From Deltaproteobacteria bacterium (GTDB lineage Bacteria > Desulfobacterota > Desulfobacteria > C00003060): DNA of 8,147 nt. A program made the position numbers and the translations under genes. Below, one piece after another: positions 5,767 through 8,147 of the stretch. The stretch's first letter is position 1. Every line of letters begins with the position of its first letter. Under the pieces are notes generated by a model that was not told the DNA's origin, did not search any database, and worked only from the letters and a program-made list of their open reading frames with translations. The stretch is from NCBI GenBank assembly GCA_030667105.1, contig DAOUWN010000075.1:1-8147 (forward strand). The letters run 5' to 3'.

Positions 5767-5972
5767 GCAACCATTATGTTTTGAGTGCCTATGAATTCAC
5801 TGTCAAACTCAGGCTCACCGTCCTCGAGTAACATCTCTGTAACTTCTTGGAGGTTCTCTTTCAACTCATCCAGTGTTACTCCTTGAGAATGTGCTCCGGG
5901 AAAACCAGGAACATATCCAACATATAATCCTGTATCTGAACAACGTTCAACAACTGCGGTATATGTCTTCAT
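5763..5972 (-). CDS. hicB: HicB-family antitoxin, short form
   Basis: Antitoxin partner of HicA, 69 residues. The partial RNase H-like HicB domain is clear: YTAVVERCSDTGLYVGYVPGFPGAHSQG (4-31), then TLDELKENLQEVTEMLLED (33-51). It binds and blocks HicA. The protein ends shortly after this domain and lacks the C-terminal helix-turn-helix or ribbon-helix-helix DNA-binding domain of longer HicB proteins such as E. coli's, so direct autoregulation through a fused DNA-binding domain is not expected. Such short HicB forms are known. AGAGGA (5981-5986), eight bases before the ATG, supports the start. It is the first gene of the leftward unit hicB-hicA-TPR, with antitoxin before toxin. Confidence 0.9.
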   Translation of the reverse strand: MKTYTAVVERCSDTGLYVGYVPGFPGAHSQGVTLDELKENLQEVTEMLLEDGEPEFDSEFIGTQNIMVA

Positions 5973-6219
5973 AATACTTGTCCTCTGCCAATGATCATGG
6001 CTGGTGCGCCATTATGAAGATATTGCCTTTCTTTTGACACCAACCGCCTGTATCATCGGAACCGTCCAGGCGGATTCAGAAATGATTTGGTAGCAAGTCG
6101 GCCGAAACTCATCCAAATCACGTTGAAACCCGAAGAATATATTTTTATTTTATTATCACAAAACGCTGATTTGTTCAAGCTCGAACTCAGTTTAGACTTG
6201 CCAACAGTTACTCACAAGG
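5973..6219. promoter_or_regulatory. hicBA upstream region with -10-like box and inverted repeat
   Basis: There is no supported gene between the two leftward units. On the minus strand CATAAT (6011-6016) is a good -10-like box about 40 bases before hicB, but no recognisable -35 lies at standard spacing. Further upstream, CCGCCTG (6044-6050) and CAGGCGG (6067-6073) form an inverted repeat with a 16-base spacer, which could be an operator or a weak hairpin. The stretch 6120-6190 is AT-rich. A rightward reading frame here lacks a ribosome-binding site and runs antisense into the next gene. Confidence 0.35.
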
Positions 6220-7074
6220 TCAGCTTTGTCGCTTTTTCCGTCGATGGGGGGTTGATGTCCTGGGGGACGGCCGTAGGTTTTCGAATACCTTCCAGCCATC
6301 CAACTCCTTTCTCAATATGTACACCTGGCGATTAGTTTCCCGATATGGATAGGTGTACGAACCGTCACGGTCATCCCACCACCGTAGATACCAATACTCC
6401 ATTGTGTTCACGAAAGCCTCGCTGCCCTCAATTCTCTTGACCTTTACATTCAAGAGCCTCTTTGTAGATGGATTCATGGGGTTGGAAATGATCCATCTCT
6501 TTTTCTGATGACGGCTGAGCAGATTGAGGATTTCTTTGATCGCAGGGCTATCCAGACAAAACCATTGGTGAAGCTCGTCTGTCTCGATTTGCGGCAATGC
6601 CAAATATGCCCTGAACTCGGCGTCAATCGATTCTGCGACAACCCTTTCAAGATAGGCTTTGACATTAGCGCCGGCATCAGGCACCAATTCACAAGGATTT
6701 TCGGACACATGTCGAACCAATAGGCAGTATCCGGCCAGTTGAGGACAATACTCGACATCCTCAACCCGGTAGCTCGCCAGCTTCGATCTGTGAACCATGG
6801 AAAAAACGAAGTCCACCGGCCTGCCAGGGCGAAGATAGAACCTTCTCAGCTTGTCTTCTACCTCGAACTTGAACTGGGCCGCTTGTGCCCGCGGAAGATT
6901 CTTAAACTCAGAAGGAGTGTGCGGATCTAGTAGACGACCGACGCTGGCGCTGAAGAATTTCCACTGTCTCGCTTGGGGCTTCCCCACTAAGGCTTTGGTT
7001 GACAGTAGCGATTCAACAGCCTGCCGGATCTCCTTTGTCAGCAAGCCTATTTCATTCAAAGAAAGAAATTCCAC
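6220..7074 (-). CDS. Conserved-looking unknown protein, possible NTF2/IMS-like C-terminal domain
   Basis: I do not recognise this protein. It has 284 residues if it starts at the GTG at 7072-7074, which I choose because GGAGG (7083-7087) sits eight bases upstream; an in-frame ATG at 7114-7116 would add 14 residues but has no ribosome-binding site. There is no signal peptide or membrane segment. The N-terminal part is mixed helical and strand with no known motif. The last ~85 residues before a basic tail are strand-rich and aromatic: AFVNTMEYWYLRWWDD, then YPYRETNRQVYIL and DGWKVFENLRP. This beta-strand pattern is reminiscent of NTF2-like or ARC6-type IMS (DUF4101) domains, a guess from pattern only. 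The C-terminus is RRKKRQS. It is divergent from the 141-residue gene and may share its control region. Confidence 0.75.
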   Translation of the reverse strand: MEFLSLNEIGLLTKEIRQAVESLLSTKALVGKPQARQWKFFSASVGRLLDPHTPSEFKNLPRAQAAQFKFEVEDKLRRFYLRPGRPVDFVFSMVHRSKLASYRVEDVEYCPQLAGYCLLVRHVSENPCELVPDAGANVKAYLERVVAESIDAEFRAYLALPQIETDELHQWFCLDSPAIKEILNLLSRHQKKRWIISNPMNPSTKRLLNVKVKRIEGSEAFVNTMEYWYLRWWDDRDGSYTYPYRETNRQVYILRKELDGWKVFENLRPSPRTSTPHRRKKRQS

Positions 7075-7241
7075 AGGAACAACCTCCAATCGACAACTCC
7101 AATTGGAATATAACATGCTGATATTACAGGTTCATATAGCAAACAAACTCGATTTGTGCAATGATTATCACAGTTGTTATCCCGATATTGGAATTATCCG
7201 AGGGATCAATCCGTAACCAGCTTCCACACAGGAGGTGTAAC
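7075..7241. promoter_or_regulatory. Divergent control region with palindrome
   Basis: AT-rich spacer between the leftward 284-residue gene and the rightward 141-residue gene. It contains the exact 10-base palindrome TCCAATTGGA (7098-7107), just upstream of the leftward ribosome-binding site, and the related words TTGGAATAT (7103-7111) and TTGGAATTAT (7188-7197) near each gene. A regulator acting on both genes would fit, but no consensus promoter is clear. GGAGG at 7231-7235 is the ribosome-binding site for the rightward gene. Confidence 0.35.
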
Positions 7242-7667
7242 ATGGCGAAATGTTTTATCACAGGCGTGGAATTGCCCCTTGAAGAAACCTACTTGCTCGA
7301 CATTGGACCAGCATTTCGGGCGTTGAGGGACCTGCGTAAACGGGCTGCCTCTTTGGAAAGGCTCGTGGAACAGCTCAGCCCTGTCGATGATGTGGAGGTC
7401 TACAATCCCCAAAAACACGAAACAACATCTAGAAAAGACCGCAGGCTCATAAGCCCGTCTGTGGCCAATGCTTTGTCTGACACTTATCCCGAGGGCGAGT
7501 TGTTCGTCACATGGCCCGAATGGCGCTCACGTCGGCCCTATAGTAAAGGCACCCGAAGCACAACTGCAGATGTCAAAGAGACCGGGCTTGAGCAACCGGA
7601 GAATGGCTATGACCAGAAGTCTGCATCTACAAACAACAGAAGCCAAGGCTACAGCCCCGATTCCTAA
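7242..7667 (+). CDS. Unknown 141-residue protein, first gene of a rightward pair
   Basis: I do not recognise this protein. The start is the ATG at 7242-7244 with a strong GGAGG six bases upstream; the in-frame ATG at 7161 has no such site. It opens MAKCFITGVELPLEETYLLD, recalling the first knuckle of small zinc-finger or HNH-type folds (CxxTG), but there is no second cysteine, so metal binding is not supported. Residues 24-45 (FRALRDLRKRAASLERLVEQL) form a charged amphipathic helix suited to a coiled coil. A stretch with SPSVANAL and LFVTWPEWR (about 75-98) follows, and the last ~40 residues are polar, low-complexity and probably disordered. It is soluble, with no signal peptide. Its end overlaps the next gene by 59 bases, suggesting coupled translation and a joint function. 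Confidence 0.75.
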   Translation: MAKCFITGVELPLEETYLLDIGPAFRALRDLRKRAASLERLVEQLSPVDDVEVYNPQKHETTSRKDRRLISPSVANALSDTYPEGELFVTWPEWRSRRPYSKGTRSTTADVKETGLEQPENGYDQKSASTNNRSQGYSPDS

Positions 7668-8147
7668 TGCTGTAAGCGTCTTCGGCAGCACTCCCGATGC
7701 AGCTGATGTTGCCCTGCGCAAGGTGCTGCAGTTTAGGGATTGCCCTGGCCCTGCTATTATCATCGACTACACGGGCCGAGGGGCCATCATCCTCGGGAAG
7801 GGCAATAAGGGTAACCTCACTAAACGTCGTGTCCACTGGTATGATCTGGCTGATCGGCGATGTCCCATGGCCTTGTTTCAACTGCCCCGTTCAGATCATT
7901 TCAGGCAGGTAATCGAAAGAGTCTTGCTGACTATAAGAGAGATATCTCGTACACCCATCACAAAGAGAACTCTGGCGTGGGCAGCCGAAGCAGCCTACAA
8001 TCTGTCAAAAAGCGGAACAGTCGGTCTTGGCGCCCTCCTTAAGTCCCTTTCGTCTCGCCAGATTCGACGCTGGTTCTTGGAAACCCAGCGTGACCCAACC
8101 GATCTCGGACAGTTGCTGGAAACAATTGCCTGGGCCTTACGTTTTCC
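7609..8147 (+). CDS. Partial gene running off the window; HerA/VirD4-like ATPase resemblance without Walker A lysine
   Basis: A rightward frame stays open for 179 codons to the window edge, so the gene is truncated there. The start is ATG at 7609-7611 with GGAG (7598-7601) seven bases upstream; ATG 7603 is too close to that site. N-terminal residues 1-20 are polar. Then come AVSVFGSTPDAAD (21-33), a helix VALRKVLQF, PGPAIIIDYTGRGAIILG (46-63), VHWYDLADRRCPMALFQLP (75-93), and helical segments rich in Arg/Leu. The order strand-G-loop-helix-hydrophobic strand-D resembles the start of HerA/VirD4-type DNA-pumping ATPases, but the loop GSTPDAAD lacks the Walker A GKT/S, so either the ATPase is degenerate here or the resemblance is superficial. 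It overlaps the 141-residue gene by 59 bases. I am confident in the coding call, not in the family. Confidence 0.7.
   Translation, partial: MTRSLHLQTTEAKATAPIPNAVSVFGSTPDAADVALRKVLQFRDCPGPAIIIDYTGRGAIILGKGNKGNLTKRRVHWYDLADRRCPMALFQLPRSDHFRQVIERVLLTIREISRTPITKRTLAWAAEAAYNLSKSGTVGLGALLKSLSSRQIRRWFLETQRDPTDLGQLLETIAWALRF

Noticed and set aside
6087..6335. Rightward frame before and into the 284-residue gene
   Set aside because: No ribosome-binding site; its second half is antisense to the leftward gene.
1..8147. CRISPR array, tRNA, rRNA or complete insertion sequence
   Set aside because: No regularly spaced repeats, no cloverleaf or rRNA motifs, and no transposase or integrase gene were seen on either strand.

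Overview
The window reads as chromosome from a mid-GC Gram-negative bacterium. The style of the genes (thioredoxin-type ArsC, a secreted TPR protein, a PilZ protein, an IHF-alpha homologue) fits the Desulfobacterota (former Deltaproteobacteria). This placement is inferred from protein resemblance, since there is no rRNA or other marker gene here.

Left part (1-4700): well-recognised housekeeping genes. A membrane-anchored FAM173-like methyltransferase (+) is followed by a candidate dispersed intergenic repeat, which runs into the 3' end of a leftward PilZ-domain gene. Divergent from the PilZ gene is exodeoxyribonuclease III (xth, +). Next comes an unusual two-domain protein (+) joining an iron-sulfur flavoprotein (Isf)-type flavin domain to a thioredoxin-type arsenate reductase, closed by a likely terminator. 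An IHF-alpha gene (+) with its own sigma70-like promoter converges on endonuclease IV (nfo, -). Two unrelated AP-endonuclease families and a DNA-bending protein therefore sit within about 3.3 kb.

Middle (4701-6219): 340 bases without a gene contain a perfect 11-bp inverted repeat just upstream of nfo, several copies of a GATTGTCGAAAA-like motif, and a strong leftward terminator built from that motif. The terminator closes a compact leftward unit, hicB-hicA-TPR, in which the hicA stop codon abuts the ribosome-binding site of a secreted tetratricopeptide protein.

Right part (6220-8147): accessory-looking and poorly known. A leftward 284-residue protein (GTG start) is divergent from a rightward pair: a 141-residue unknown protein and, overlapping it by 59 bases, an open reading frame that runs off the window edge. 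The latter has a hydrophobic strand pattern reminiscent of HerA/VirD4-type ATPases, but no Walker A lysine where one would be expected. This divergent module is the best candidate for an undescribed system, although only its first part is visible.
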